From: Clostridia bacterium
GTDB taxonomy: Bacteria; Bacillota_A; Clostridia; Christensenellales; Aristaeellaceae
Direction: 5' to 3'
Length of the DNA stretch: 35,027 nucleotides
Assembly (NCBI GenBank): GCA_017464225.1
Contig: JAFUDW010000078.1
Coordinates: 1-35,027 of the forward strand
A program made the translations under genes and the position numbers. Shown here piece after piece: positions 16,912-27,000 of the stretch (position 1 is its first letter; each line of letters begins with the position of its first letter). Under the pieces are notes generated by a model. The model did not search any database, was not told the origin of the DNA, and worked only from the letters and a program-made list of their open reading frames with translations.

Positions 16912-19900
16912 TTATTTGGTCTTTTGTTCCTTCGGTTTTTCCCATTCGGACACCTTTTGCACACCGTTGTATCCCAGGTAATCGAAGATGCTGGCAAGCC
17001 TGCCTTTCAGCGCCGCGGCCTGCGATACGTTGGTCTTGAGGAGCTCCTGGTAATCCTCCTTGTAATGGCTGGTCAAGGAGGAGGCGATGCCGCTTTTTTC
17101 TTTTCCGTGCGCCAGCAGGGCGTCGATGGCCGCCTGCGGGCTCTGGCTGTTGTCTATGGCGTAGATCACCATGGCCGTGTCCGCACTGGTGGCCTTGCCG
17201 GTCTTTTTCTGATAGGCAAGCTCCTGCGTGCGGATCCAGGCCTCGTTATCCGTCATGCCGCCATACTTTTTCAGCAGATCGATCGCTTTGGCGTCGCTCA
17301 TGCCGTTCTTTACCACCTGCTCGGTGATGATGGACCGCACCTGGCTGGTTACCTCGCTTTCCTTTACGCCGTGTGCCGTCAGCTCTTTCTTTGCGGCTTC
17401 AAAGCCCGTCCCCTTTAATACCGCCTCCTCCAGCTTCCCGTATTTCTTGAAGCTGTCGTCGTCATCCTCCTTTTCGTAGTGGGCGGATTGCAGCCGCCAA
17501 TAGGCGTCGTCCTTGTCCACGTCGGTGTACTTTGTAAACAGCGTCGTCGCCTGGGCGTCGGTGATCTCGCCGGCCTTTGCCGCTTCGGTGATCAGCGATT
17601 TCTTTTTGGCGTCCACCTGCTTTTGCGTGTATCCGTGATCAAGCAGCTCTTTCTCGGCTTCTTTTGTGCTTCCGTTGCTGAGGATGGCGGCTTTCAGGTT
17701 ATCAAAGCGGCTATAATCGTTATCGTTTTCATTTTCATACTGCCACTCCTGGACCTTATAATAGGCATCATTCTCTTTCTTTCCAACCAAATCAACCAGG
17801 CGCATTTCAGCCTCGGCGCTGCTGATCAGTCCGGCCTCGTAATCCTTCTTGATTCGCGTGCTCATATTGGTGCTGATACTGTCTTCATCCGCACCGTTGG
17901 CAAAAAGCCGCTGCTGCACCTGCTCAAAGCGTGCGTCATCCTTTTCCTCGTATGCCTGGTAGAGAATATCATAGCCGATGGATTTACTGGTGGGGCTTGT
18001 CTCCAGCCGCCAGTCCGGCTGGATCCTCGCCGCCGTCTGGTTCCAGAGCGCCTGAAACTCCCGCATCAGCGGATGGATCGGCAGACCGGTGGTGATGCTC
18101 AGTCCCTTGGCCAGCGTGTACGCCCGGCCCCAGGGCGTGCCCTTTTCGCCTGTGATCTTCTGGATTCCGTCCACCACGGTATTGATGCCCTCGGTCAATA
18201 CGTTCTGTTCGTCGAAGGTATCCATGCCCAGCAGCTTTTTTGCTCCCTGTTCCCATAGGTTTTTTACCCCGGGGATCAGCGTCAGCGGGTTGGCGTTGTC
18301 CAGTATGGTTTCCCAAAGTCCGTCCATGTACTTTTCTTTCAGGTTTTCGTAATCGTCGTCGTCCCTGTAGGCCGTCATGGCCTGCTCAATGGCCGTGTTC
18401 ACCGCCGCCGCCAGCAGGTAATAGAACATCGTCCGGCCCAGCATTTTGCTGTGCTTCTGCCATGCCTGGCTGAAGCTGCTGCCCTCCTTCATGGCGATGC
18501 GGAATTTATCCCAGGCAGCCATTAGCTGGTTGAATGTGGTGGTGGGCTCGCTCATAAAGCTGCCAATCAGCTTGTTAAAGGCGTTCTGGCTGCGCATCAG
18601 CTGGCTTTTGGTCAGGATGCTGTCCACCACCTGGGTTTTGTAAACCACGTCCTCAAATTTCTGGGTCACGGCCTTGAAATATGCCTCGCTCCCGCGGGCA
18701 AGTCCCGGCTGTGTGCGATTGATATACTCCTTGCTGGCCTTCCACATAGCGCCCCAGGTCACTTTATCCATAATTTCAGCCAAAACCATGCTTTTATCGC
18801 TTATCTTGTCCGTCAAGGTTTCCTGATGGCGTATCTGCTGTTTCAAGCTGCGGCCTATGTTCATTTCCCGGTAGCCCAGGTCCTTCCATAGCGCGATGCC
18901 GCTGTATTTCAGCATTTCGTCTATTTCCGTTTTAAGGTTCGGAATGGCCTTGATGGTGCCGCCGGCCAGGCTGGTGCCCGGCAACTCCATGCCGGCGCGG
19001 ATGATAGCCAAAGGCTGCAGCAGGGCCACGCGAACGTTCGCCGCCACGGCCACCCGGTTGTATTTGCCCAAGGCCTTCTGGTACATGTTGGTATTGGTGT
19101 CGTTCTGGGCCGCGCCGCCGTTCACGTCCTTCAGGAATTCCTGAATATACTTGATGGCGCTTTGCCCATAGGCGTTGCGCATGCTGTCCCTTACGCCGCT
19201 GGTGTATTTGGCGCTTTCGCCCTCCTCCTGGGTGCTTTCTTTATAGTTGAACCATTTCACCGCGTCCAGCACCGGCAGGGCCAGGGCGTTGTATTGCGCC
19301 ATATCCGCCATGTGTGAGGAAAATACATCAAAGATGTTTTCCAGCATCAGGCGATTATTTGCCTTGGGCGTCAGGGGCTTGGCCGCGCTCATGTTCAGCA
19401 GCTTGTACAGCTCGTTGCCGCTGCCGTTGTCCGTGCGGGCGGGCATCAGATCTGTATCGCTCTTGATGGGGAAGTAATTCTTTTCGGTAAACTGCTTAAA
19501 GCCGAAGCGCCGCATGGATACGTAATTGCCCCATTCGCTGCCCTGCGTGCTCATGATCTGCTGCAGCTTATTGGCCACTTCCTTTTGTCTGGGCGTCAGG
19601 CTGTTGATCATTTCCTGCACCTGGGCCTCGCTGATCACGTGCCCGGTATCGCGCACCGTGCGCTTCTTTACGCCCTTGCCCTCCTCAAAGTCCGCCACGC
19701 GGATGCCCTCGCCGTACAGATGGCCGATACCCTGCTCGCGCTTGCTCAGACAGTACAGGCTCATGATGTTAGATACGGGGATCCTGATTTTCCCTGTGGC
19801 AAAATCAAACTCCTTGATCTCCTCGCTCCAGGCTTTAGCTTCCTTGGCTGTATAGGCCTCCGCGCTCTGGTCAATGATCTTCTTGGCGTTTTTCGCCAGC

Positions 19901-22900
19901 TGATCCTGCCCCTCCCGCAGGGCGTTGAATACCTGGCTGCCGCTTTCGCCCATGCGCTCAAAGGCGTATACCGGCATTGCGTTATCCCATGTAATGTAGC
20001 CGCTTATTGTTTTTCCCATCTTGCTCTGGGGTTTCAGCGGTTTCAGCTTGTTCAGGTATTGGATGGTTTGGGCCGCCGTCTCCCGCACGCCCTTGCTAAA
20101 GGCGTCGGTCATAAAGTTATTGATGTTGGATATGCTGGTGCTGATGGTCTTCATGCTTTCGTCCAGCGCCTCCAGCTCCTCCCGGGTCATCTGATTCAGC
20201 ATGTTGCCGCTTCTGCCCTTGGCGCTGCCGGCCTCCTGCATGCGGCTTTCCACCCGCTGGGCCAGCTCGCTCAGGTTCTTTGTAAAGTCCCTTGGCAGAT
20301 CCAGATACATGCCGTACTGTCCCTGGATGGCCTCCTCGCTGGTGCCCTGCTGGCTGTCGTCTATGTTCTGCAGCATCCGGCTGATCTGGCTCAGCTGGTA
20401 GGCAAACTGCCGGTCCTCCGCCGTCTGCGGCCCGCCCGCCTGCTGCCGGGCGCTCATTTTATCAATGGTCAGCAGGAATTCCCCCAGCGGCGCCCGCAGG
20501 CTCTCGGGCACATAATTGCCGCTCTTGCCCGCCGGAGCCATCAGCCATTTGGTCAGCCTGCGACTGGTGCGGGTGATGCTGTTGATCCGCTCCCGCTTTA
20601 CCATGTTCTCCCGGTAGCGCTGCACGCTCTCCTGAATGCGCTTTACTTCGTTCTCGGCCCTGGCCCGCTGCTGGTTGGCAATGCGCTGCAGCGGCGCCAT
20701 GCGTTCCATGGCGTACAAGCGCTTATCCTGGGCAGTGATCTCAGCCTCCAGCTGCTTCCGCTCGGCCAGCAGCGCCCGCTCCTGCTCCGCGTTTGGATCA
20801 AGTTTCAGTCGTGTTAATTGCTGGTTGATCTGGGCGATCCTGCGTTCGTTCATATCCAGCTTGGCGGCCACGTCCTTGTAATCCTCCAGCATTTGCCGCT
20901 CGTTCTCATTGGCCGCGATGCTGGTCAGCGCGTCGGCAAGGATCTGTCGGTTGGTGCGATACTCGGTATCGCGGGCGCTGGTCTGGATGGAATTTTCGTT
21001 GACATTTTCGCCCGGATCGGATATACTGCTCATAGGAGCTGTACCTTGGCTCGTCATGGACGTATCGCTATTTAGCGCATTGAGTGAGGCGTTTGCACCA
21101 CTCCCCAAGGCAAGGCTCCCTTTATTTTTGCCCTTATACATGGTCTGTACGTGCAGATCATGTTTTTTGTTGACAACGTATGCAACAACTGTTGTTTTCC
21201 CTGCAATTTCTTTCTGGAACAATAAACAGTCGTGGCCTTCATATTTCCTTCTCGACAACTGTACTGTGTCCGGGTTCTGAATAACCGTAATAACATCTCT
21301 AAAGTCTTTGATTGTAATGGGCTGCTGTCCACGTTTCGCTTCGCTCACCGCATTTCCGTGATCTTCCATGATTTTTCGTACTTCATCTGCGTTAAGCGCT
21401 ACATTCAGCCCTTCCGTTTCAACGCCGGTAGCCTCACGGATATAATTTGCAAGCGCACCGTTCACCTGGCCAAAGTACATTTTTTTATTGAAAGCCTTAT
21501 CGCTCAACGCTCTGGATACAAAATCATTCAAAGAATTTTCATTTGTATATATCTGAATGGTTTTGCTGTTTGCCCAGTTTTTGACTTGGTGATCATCATA
21601 CGCTCTAAAGCTGAACCGGATATCATCCTCTCTCTCGTTAAACCGCTCGCTCAGCGGGATCACGTTGCCCTGGTCGTCGTAGGTCACAGGATCAGCGCTC
21701 TTGATCTGCTCTGGATAGAAGGCGATATACTCCTCGCCTGTGTTGTTCACACCGTCATAGCCCTGGCTGATCAGGTATTCTCTGGCCTTCACGCCCGCGC
21801 CGTTCTGTCCTTTGAACATGTTCAGCGCACGGTAGGCCACGTCCTCAGGCGCGGGATTAGTGATATTCAGATAATACCGGCCCACATTTTCGCCATAGCC
21901 GGCGGCATCATCATCCCGCGGGGAGAAGAAGCTGCCCTGTATATCCATATTGGCGCGGCCCTTGCTCATATCAAATACAGTGAAGCGCTCGCTGGTGCCA
22001 TGATAAACGATCCGCAGCCTGCCGTCTTCATCGCGGATCTGACTATCCCGCATGGCGTCCTCCGCCGCCGCTTCCACCAGCCGCTGCTGCTCCTCGGTGT
22101 CGCCGTCCTCCACGGCCTGCATGTATTCGCTGTCCCGCAGGCTCCACTGCACGTTCTGGGCTTCCCCAGCATGCTGCTGGCTTTCCCTGCTCACGGCCTG
22201 GGTCACCAGGCTGCCCAGGTCCGGCGCCTGGGTTTCGCCCAGCATGCTGGTCTGCCGCGGATCGCCGTACTCCTCCAGCAGATCCATCACGTTCTGCAGC
22301 ACGGCGGCCATGCGGCGCGGCGCGCGGCCCAGGGTTTCAAACACTCGCATGATGGCCTGGGTGGCCGCGTCCTCTATCTCCAGCCCAGGCATGGCGATCT
22401 GGTTCAGGTAGGTATCCAGCTTGATGCCGTCCTGCTTTAGCTGCAGGTACCGCCGGGCGGCCTCGGTCAGCTTTTCGCCCAGGTTCATATCGTATACATT
22501 GCCCATGCGCGCCTGGTCCGCCGTCTGCGCCGCCCTGGGCGCAGCGCGAAGCAGGGCCGCCAGCATGTTCCTGGCGCCCGGTTCGGTGCTCTCGCTCAAT
22601 AGCTGGGTCAGGGCGCTGCTGCCGTATGCCTTCTGGAAAATGGCGTTGCGCATCCGCTCCCAGCCGCGCTGGCTGATGGTGCCGTCGGCCTGCATATAGT
22701 TTCCGCGCTCGGCAGCCGGCACCACGTTCTCCATGAATTTGTTGGCAAAGCTCTGGTTGTCGGCGTTGCTTATTACGCCGTTCTCGCCGGGGTTGAATAC
22801 CTCCATCATGGCCGGCGTGATCTTTTCGGCGTCGCTCTGGGCGGTTTCGGTTTCGCTGTAGGCCGCTGTGGTGCTCTCGTTGGCCGCCTTTACAAAGGCC

Positions 22901-23976
22901 GTCCAGTCCACCGCGCTGTCGCGCACGCGCACCAATATGCTGTCGTTCTTTACGCTGGCCGGATCTATGCCGAAGCGCGCCGCGTTGTCCCGCAGCCATG
23001 CCGTATACCGGGCGGCCTGGGCCGGGTTGTTCTTCATGGCGTACTGTATGGCCATCGTGCGGCCGTTGCCGCTCTCCACTACCAGGTCGCTTCCCACAAA
23101 GGGCGCGCCGCTCTGCACGTCTGCGCTCTCGCCCAGGCGGGCCGGGTTCAGATTGCCGGCAATGCTCCATACCTGCTCCCTGCTGGCCGCCCGCGTGCGG
23201 TCCCGGGGTTGGAGCTCCTGGGGATAGTTGGGGTTCGGCTCAAAGCGCTGGGTGTTGCTGGTGATCAGATCGTTGGCCGGCACCAGCTCGTAATGAAAGT
23301 CAATAGGCGTCTGGTCGTTGGTATACGCCGTTCCCCGGTTGGCATTTTCGGTGGCGTTTGCCTTTAAATCCCCTTCCGGCGCGTTTTCATCCGTTTTCGC
23401 GTCGGCCTGCCCGTTGGTCGTCCGCGCCTCCGGAGCGGCCTCGGCGGTCAAATTCGCCGTCTCAGCGTTTGTTCTTGTTTCATTGGTCGCCGCATAGCGC
23501 ATGTTCGCGCCCGCGCTCTCGGCGGCGGCGTACCACATGCGCTGATACTGACTCCAGGTTTCTTCCATGTCCAGCAGCAGCCGGGCCTCCCGGTGCTGCG
23601 GGTTCAGCCCCTCCATGGCTTTGCGCAGCGATTGCACCACCCGGTCTAGCCAGCCCTTGATCTTTTCAAACAGCGTGGGCTCCTTCTGTGCCATCTCCTG
23701 CATGATCTCGGGATTCTTGAACATCATTTCGCTGGCGTCGGCCATCAGCTCGTCCACGGCCTGGGCCTCGGTATAGTTCATGTTGTTCTGTTGGCCTACG
23801 CGCATCTGATCGGCAATCAGCTGCGTCACCGTGCCCTTGCCCTGTTTGGCGTAGGCGCTTAGCAGGTAGTCCCGCATTTTAGCGTATTCCTTGGGGCTCC
23901 ACTGCTGGATCCAGTGAGTCATTTCATGGGCCAACGCCTGCCCCACGGCGGCGTCGTTCTCCTGGCCCGCAAACAT
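16912..23976 (-). CDS. Giant phage polyvalent protein, C-terminal part (zincin, ParB-like, ART-like, nuclease-like)
   Basis: 2,354 residues from the first ATG; the frame is open from 24009, directly continuing the gene before the amber codon. Domains in order: zincin metalloprotease with HEMTH (17-21) and Glu76 or Asp80 as third ligand; a DdrB/ParB-like domain (about 225-600) with GAPFVGSDLVVESGNGR; an ADP-ribosyltransferase-like domain (about 650-787) with IVYHGTS, FFSPRDD and EEYIAFYPEQI; a phage nuclease-like (PBECR-type) domain (about 800-955); long helical stretches typical of large polyvalent proteins, with a membrane-like segment FYYLLAAAVNTAI; and four C-terminal helical repeats (DNA 16990-17985). 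Such proteins are thought to be packaged and injected with phage DNA. No ribosome site precedes 23976, so separate translation is doubtful. Confidence 0.82.
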   Translation of the reverse strand: MFAGQENDAAVGQALAHEMTHWIQQWSPKEYAKMRDYLLSAYAKQGKGTVTQLIADQMRVGQQNNMNYTEAQAVDELMADASEMMFKNPEIMQEMAQKEPTLFEKIKGWLDRVVQSLRKAMEGLNPQHREARLLLDMEETWSQYQRMWYAAAESAGANMRYAATNETRTNAETANLTAEAAPEARTTNGQADAKTDENAPEGDLKANATENANRGTAYTNDQTPIDFHYELVPANDLITSNTQRFEPNPNYPQELQPRDRTRAASREQVWSIAGNLNPARLGESADVQSGAPFVGSDLVVESGNGRTMAIQYAMKNNPAQAARYTAWLRDNAARFGIDPASVKNDSILVRVRDSAVDWTAFVKAANESTTAAYSETETAQSDAEKITPAMMEVFNPGENGVISNADNQSFANKFMENVVPAAERGNYMQADGTISQRGWERMRNAIFQKAYGSSALTQLLSESTEPGARNMLAALLRAAPRAAQTADQARMGNVYDMNLGEKLTEAARRYLQLKQDGIKLDTYLNQIAMPGLEIEDAATQAIMRVFETLGRAPRRMAAVLQNVMDLLEEYGDPRQTSMLGETQAPDLGSLVTQAVSRESQQHAGEAQNVQWSLRDSEYMQAVEDGDTEEQQRLVEAAAEDAMRDSQIRDEDGRLRIVYHGTSERFTVFDMSKGRANMDIQGSFFSPRDDDAAGYGENVGRYYLNITNPAPEDVAYRALNMFKGQNGAGVKAREYLISQGYDGVNNTGEEYIAFYPEQIKSADPVTYDDQGNVIPLSERFNEREDDIRFSFRAYDDHQVKNWANSKTIQIYTNENSLNDFVSRALSDKAFNKKMYFGQVNGALANYIREATGVETEGLNVALNADEVRKIMEDHGNAVSEAKRGQQPITIKDFRDVITVIQNPDTVQLSRRKYEGHDCLLFQKEIAGKTTVVAYVVNKKHDLHVQTMYKGKNKGSLALGSGANASLNALNSDTSMTSQGTAPMSSISDPGENVNENSIQTSARDTEYRTNRQILADALTSIAANENERQMLEDYKDVAAKLDMNERRIAQINQQLTRLKLDPNAEQERALLAERKQLEAEITAQDKRLYAMERMAPLQRIANQQRARAENEVKRIQESVQRYRENMVKRERINSITRTSRRLTKWLMAPAGKSGNYVPESLRAPLGEFLLTIDKMSARQQAGGPQTAEDRQFAYQLSQISRMLQNIDDSQQGTSEEAIQGQYGMYLDLPRDFTKNLSELAQRVESRMQEAGSAKGRSGNMLNQMTREELEALDESMKTISTSISNINNFMTDAFSKGVRETAAQTIQYLNKLKPLKPQSKMGKTISGYITWDNAMPVYAFERMGESGSQVFNALREGQDQLAKNAKKIIDQSAEAYTAKEAKAWSEEIKEFDFATGKIRIPVSNIMSLYCLSKREQGIGHLYGEGIRVADFEEGKGVKKRTVRDTGHVISEAQVQEMINSLTPRQKEVANKLQQIMSTQGSEWGNYVSMRRFGFKQFTEKNYFPIKSDTDLMPARTDNGSGNELYKLLNMSAAKPLTPKANNRLMLENIFDVFSSHMADMAQYNALALPVLDAVKWFNYKESTQEEGESAKYTSGVRDSMRNAYGQSAIKYIQEFLKDVNGGAAQNDTNTNMYQKALGKYNRVAVAANVRVALLQPLAIIRAGMELPGTSLAGGTIKAIPNLKTEIDEMLKYSGIALWKDLGYREMNIGRSLKQQIRHQETLTDKISDKSMVLAEIMDKVTWGAMWKASKEYINRTQPGLARGSEAYFKAVTQKFEDVVYKTQVVDSILTKSQLMRSQNAFNKLIGSFMSEPTTTFNQLMAAWDKFRIAMKEGSSFSQAWQKHSKMLGRTMFYYLLAAAVNTAIEQAMTAYRDDDDYENLKEKYMDGLWETILDNANPLTLIPGVKNLWEQGAKKLLGMDTFDEQNVLTEGINTVVDGIQKITGEKGTPWGRAYTLAKGLSITTGLPIHPLMREFQALWNQTAARIQPDWRLETSPTSKSIGYDILYQAYEEKDDARFEQVQQRLFANGADEDSISTNMSTRIKKDYEAGLISSAEAEMRLVDLVGKKENDAYYKVQEWQYENENDNDYSRFDNLKAAILSNGSTKEAEKELLDHGYTQKQVDAKKKSLITEAAKAGEITDAQATTLFTKYTDVDKDDAYWRLQSAHYEKEDDDDSFKKYGKLEEAVLKGTGFEAAKKELTAHGVKESEVTSQVRSIITEQVVKNGMSDAKAIDLLKKYGGMTDNEAWIRTQELAYQKKTGKATSADTAMVIYAIDNSQSPQAAIDALLAHGKEKSGIASSLTSHYKEDYQELLKTNVSQAAALKGRLASIFDYLGYNGVQKVSEWEKPKEQKTK
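16990..17985 (-). repeat. Tandem helical repeats at the C-terminus of the polyvalent protein
   Basis: Four degenerate protein repeats of about 70-88 residues. The last three begin at DAYYKVQEW (near 17771), DAYWRLQSA (near 17508) and EAWIRTQEL (near 17247), about 87 residues apart. Each holds a D/E-rich linker, an L-x-x-HG-x turn and an LL-x-KY-type helix end. The first starts near 17985 (YDILYQAYEEKDD) and is shorter. The repeat is at protein level; the DNA copies have diverged. Confidence 0.7.
21060..21620 (-). other. AT-rich cassette encoding the nuclease-like domain
   Basis: By hand count, four 60-base lines here are 32-42 % GC (21181, 21241, 21481, 21541), against 62-68 % in lines on either side (20461, 22081). 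It covers the domain with LNADEVRKIMEDHG, PITIKDFRDVITVIQNPD, KYEGHDCLLFQKEIAGKTT and DLHVQTMYK. This pattern matches the phage Barnase/EndoU/colicin E5/RelE-like (PBECR) family as I know it. It looks like a swapped-in effector module. Confidence 0.7.
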
Positions 23977-24009
23977 ATCCAGATAAATCGTATCGCTGCC
24001 CCGGTCATA

Positions 24010-24012
24010 CTA
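24010..24012 (-). other. In-frame amber codon inside the polyvalent gene
   Basis: The minus strand reads ...CAG GGC GCC AAC GGC TAG TAT GAC CGG..., with the same frame open for 1,363 codons before and 2,365 after. The protein text across it, QGANG-stop-YDRGSDTIYLD, continues into the zincin HEMTH motif. A sense codon is expected here. It may be a point mutation, a sequencing error, programmed readthrough or a recoded TAG. Confidence 0.85.
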
Positions 24013-27000
24013 GCCGTTGGCGCCCTGCCGCCTGCCGTTTTCGTCCACCGGGCTTTCAAACAGCACAAAGTTCAGCCCGTTCCGCGTGGCAAACTGCCGC
24101 ATGGCGGTGATCACCGCGCGCTGGTTTTCGCTCATCGTGCTCTTTACCGGGTTTACTCGGACGCCATGGGCGGCCAGCTGATCGATATCGGCCTGCTGCA
24201 CGCTGCGCACCACGCCCTGGCGCTGTTTGGTCTCGCCGCCCTGGTTGAGCCGCTGGATTTCGGCCACACGGTCGTTTTCGGCCTGGATGCGCTCGGTTTC
24301 GCCTTTGGTGTATGCCTGGTATGCTTCGCTGGTCATTTCTATGCCCGCGGCCTTTAGGTTATTGATCAGCTCCTCCTGGCTCAGTCCAGCCTTGCCGTAC
24401 TCCCGGGCGGTCTCCACCGGATCCAGATCTGCGCCATCCTCCTGCCCGCGGCCTTTCAGCGTATCCACAAAGGCCTGATCGATGCCGTAATCGTACAGGT
24501 ACTCTCTGGCCTTTGCCTCGTCCGCCGGCTGCACGTTCTCCTTCAGACTGTCGACGAACGCCTGATCGATGCCAAAATCATATACAAATTGCTTCTGTGT
24601 GGGTTTGATCTTCTGCCCTGTGGCCAGCTTATACAGCGCGTCCACCACCTCGGGCAGCTTGCCTTCGTCCAGCTTGGCCTTGTCCACATGCTCCTTGATC
24701 TGGTCGCGGATGTAGTCCTTTTGCGCCTGCATCACCTGGGCGGCGTAGCTCTTGGCCGTGTCGGCGGCCAGCTTCACCTTTGCCCCGGCCCAGGCCGCCG
24801 CCCGCAATTCCATTGCCTCCAGGTTCTCGGCCAGCCCCAGGTTCTTGATCACCTTTTCATTGAAGCCCAGGCCGGCCGCCTTGGCTGCCGCGGCAAAATC
24901 CTTGGCGTAGGCGATAAACTCCTTGCCCGTTTTTACTGTGGCGTTCAGCAGCGTGCTCGCCCATTCCTTTTCGCCCAGCGCCGCCGCCACGGCCACGCGC
25001 TCGGCGGTATCCTGATCGGCAAATTCTATATCGTCATAGGCCACTTCCTGCACGCCGTCCCTGGACTGAGGCGCGGCTTCGGTCTGGGCGTCGGTCTGGG
25101 TCTCGGCGTCGGCGCTGATCTTCATCTTTACCATCACCTGACCATCCTTTACCGTCACGCCGCGGATGGTGTACTCGCCCTCTTTGCCGTGGACGCGCAT
25201 CACCGCGTCCGGGCTCACCTTGGCTTTCTGGGCAAGCGCCTGGGCCTCCTCCGCCGCCTTGTCCGTGTTTTCGCCGGTTATTTCGGCGCGGCTCTGCTCG
25301 GTCATGGCTGCCACAGAGCGCATGGCCGTGCTGATATCCCGGGCCTTGTCCAGGGCCTTCTGCCCGTACTGCTCCACAAACTCGCCAAAGCCGGTGATAT
25401 CATCAAACAGCTTTTTAAAGTCGGTATCCTTGAAGCGCTCCAGCTGCTTCTGGGTCAGGCTCCCCAGCCCCTCGGTATAGGCCTTGGTCATGGTCTCGGC
25501 GTCCTGGGCGATGTTGAACCGGTATCCGATCTCCTCCAGCGTGCCGGCAATGCTGTCCTTGATGTTCCGCCGCAGCGCCGCGTAGCTCTGGGGATCCAGC
25601 TTTTCCATCACATCCTGGTACAATTCGCCCAGCGTCTTTTTCCAGCTCTTTTTGCTCAGATCGGCCTTGCCCTCCCGCAGGGCTTTGGTGGTATCGTTGC
25701 TGATCCCGGCCACGTCCTCGGCGATCCCGGCCAGCGCCTTGCCAAAATCGTTGTTGATTACCTTTTCGCCGATATCGCGGGTCTGGGCGTCCTGGATAGC
25801 GCCGGTCACCGGCGCGGATGCGCCCGCCAGCGCGCCGCCGGTAATGCCGCCCACCAGCGCGCTCTCGCCGATCTCCTGGGCGTTGAACACAGCGTCACTG
25901 CCGTCGGTGCTGATCCATTGCAGATCGTGATCCAGCAGCGCCTTCTTGGCCAGGCCGCTCACAAGCCCCTGCTTCAGCTCCTCTGTGGCCTCGTCTGTGG
26001 CGCTGTCCAGTATGCTTTCCAGCAGCGGCATATCGCGCCGGGTCACCGCCCGGATCACCTGTCCCATGATCCCGCTTTCGGTATCCTGCCCGATGCCCTG
26101 AATACCGCTGGTACCTTCGCCGCCAATTTCGATTCCGGCGTTGATCAGCCCGGTCACCATGGCATATATGGATGCCGTGATGGGGTTCGCGCCCTCTCCC
26201 AGCGTGTCCATGGCCTCCTGGTAATCGCCGCCGATCTCCTGCATGAAGCTCGTCCAGTAATTGTAATCGCCCAGCAGGCTTTGGGCCAGCTGCATCGCCT
26301 GGCTGGCGCCCTGGCTGGCCATGGCCTCCACCGCCGCGCTCTGCATGCCTGCCATGCCCGCGGCGGCCGATGCGCCGCCGGTCATCAGCGCGATGATGGT
26401 ATTGGGGATGTTTTCCACAATGCCGCTGATGGCCTGGCTGGCAATCTCCCAGCCCTTGCCGCCGCCCATGGCCATAATGGCCCGGTTGGCCTCGGTCTCG
26501 GCGGGTTTGTATACGCCCTCCCGGTAGCTGCGCGCCCATTTGCTGTACGGGTTTTCAAAATCCTTGTCAAACAGCTGTCCCACCGCGTTGACGGGCCTGC
26601 CAAGTACAAAGTCAATGCCCTGGTAAAATTTATCGGCAAAGCCGGTGAATCCCTTCCAGACCGAAGATCCCACAACCCTCTCCGCGCTGCCCTCGCCGTA
26701 ATCCTCCGCGCCGGCGTTGGCCCGCTCGTTGGCCGCCCCGCTGCGCTCGGCAGCCTGCGCGTCCATAGCCTCCAGCTGCGCCTGCAGCTCGTCCGCCCGC
26801 TGCTGCAATTCCGCCTGGCGCTCGGGGGTGTAGTCCACGCCGGTTTCGGGATCAAAGCCCATGGCGTTGTAATAGTACGCTTTGGCCCATTCCTCTTCCA
26901 GCGCCGCGTAGTCTTCGCTGAACTTTCTCAGCTCCGGATCCTCGCCGGCATATTCGCCCTTGGTCGCCGCCTGCCAGTCCTGGGCGTCCTGCTGGGCGTC

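Noticed and set aside
16640..16912. tRNA gene as an attachment site between ftsA and the phage block
   Set aside because: I could not form a cloverleaf on either strand in this stretch.
23974..23976. Independent start of a separate gene at the ATG after the amber codon
   Set aside because: There is no ribosome binding site before it, and starting there would cut off the strand YDRGSDTIYLD that belongs to the zincin domain.
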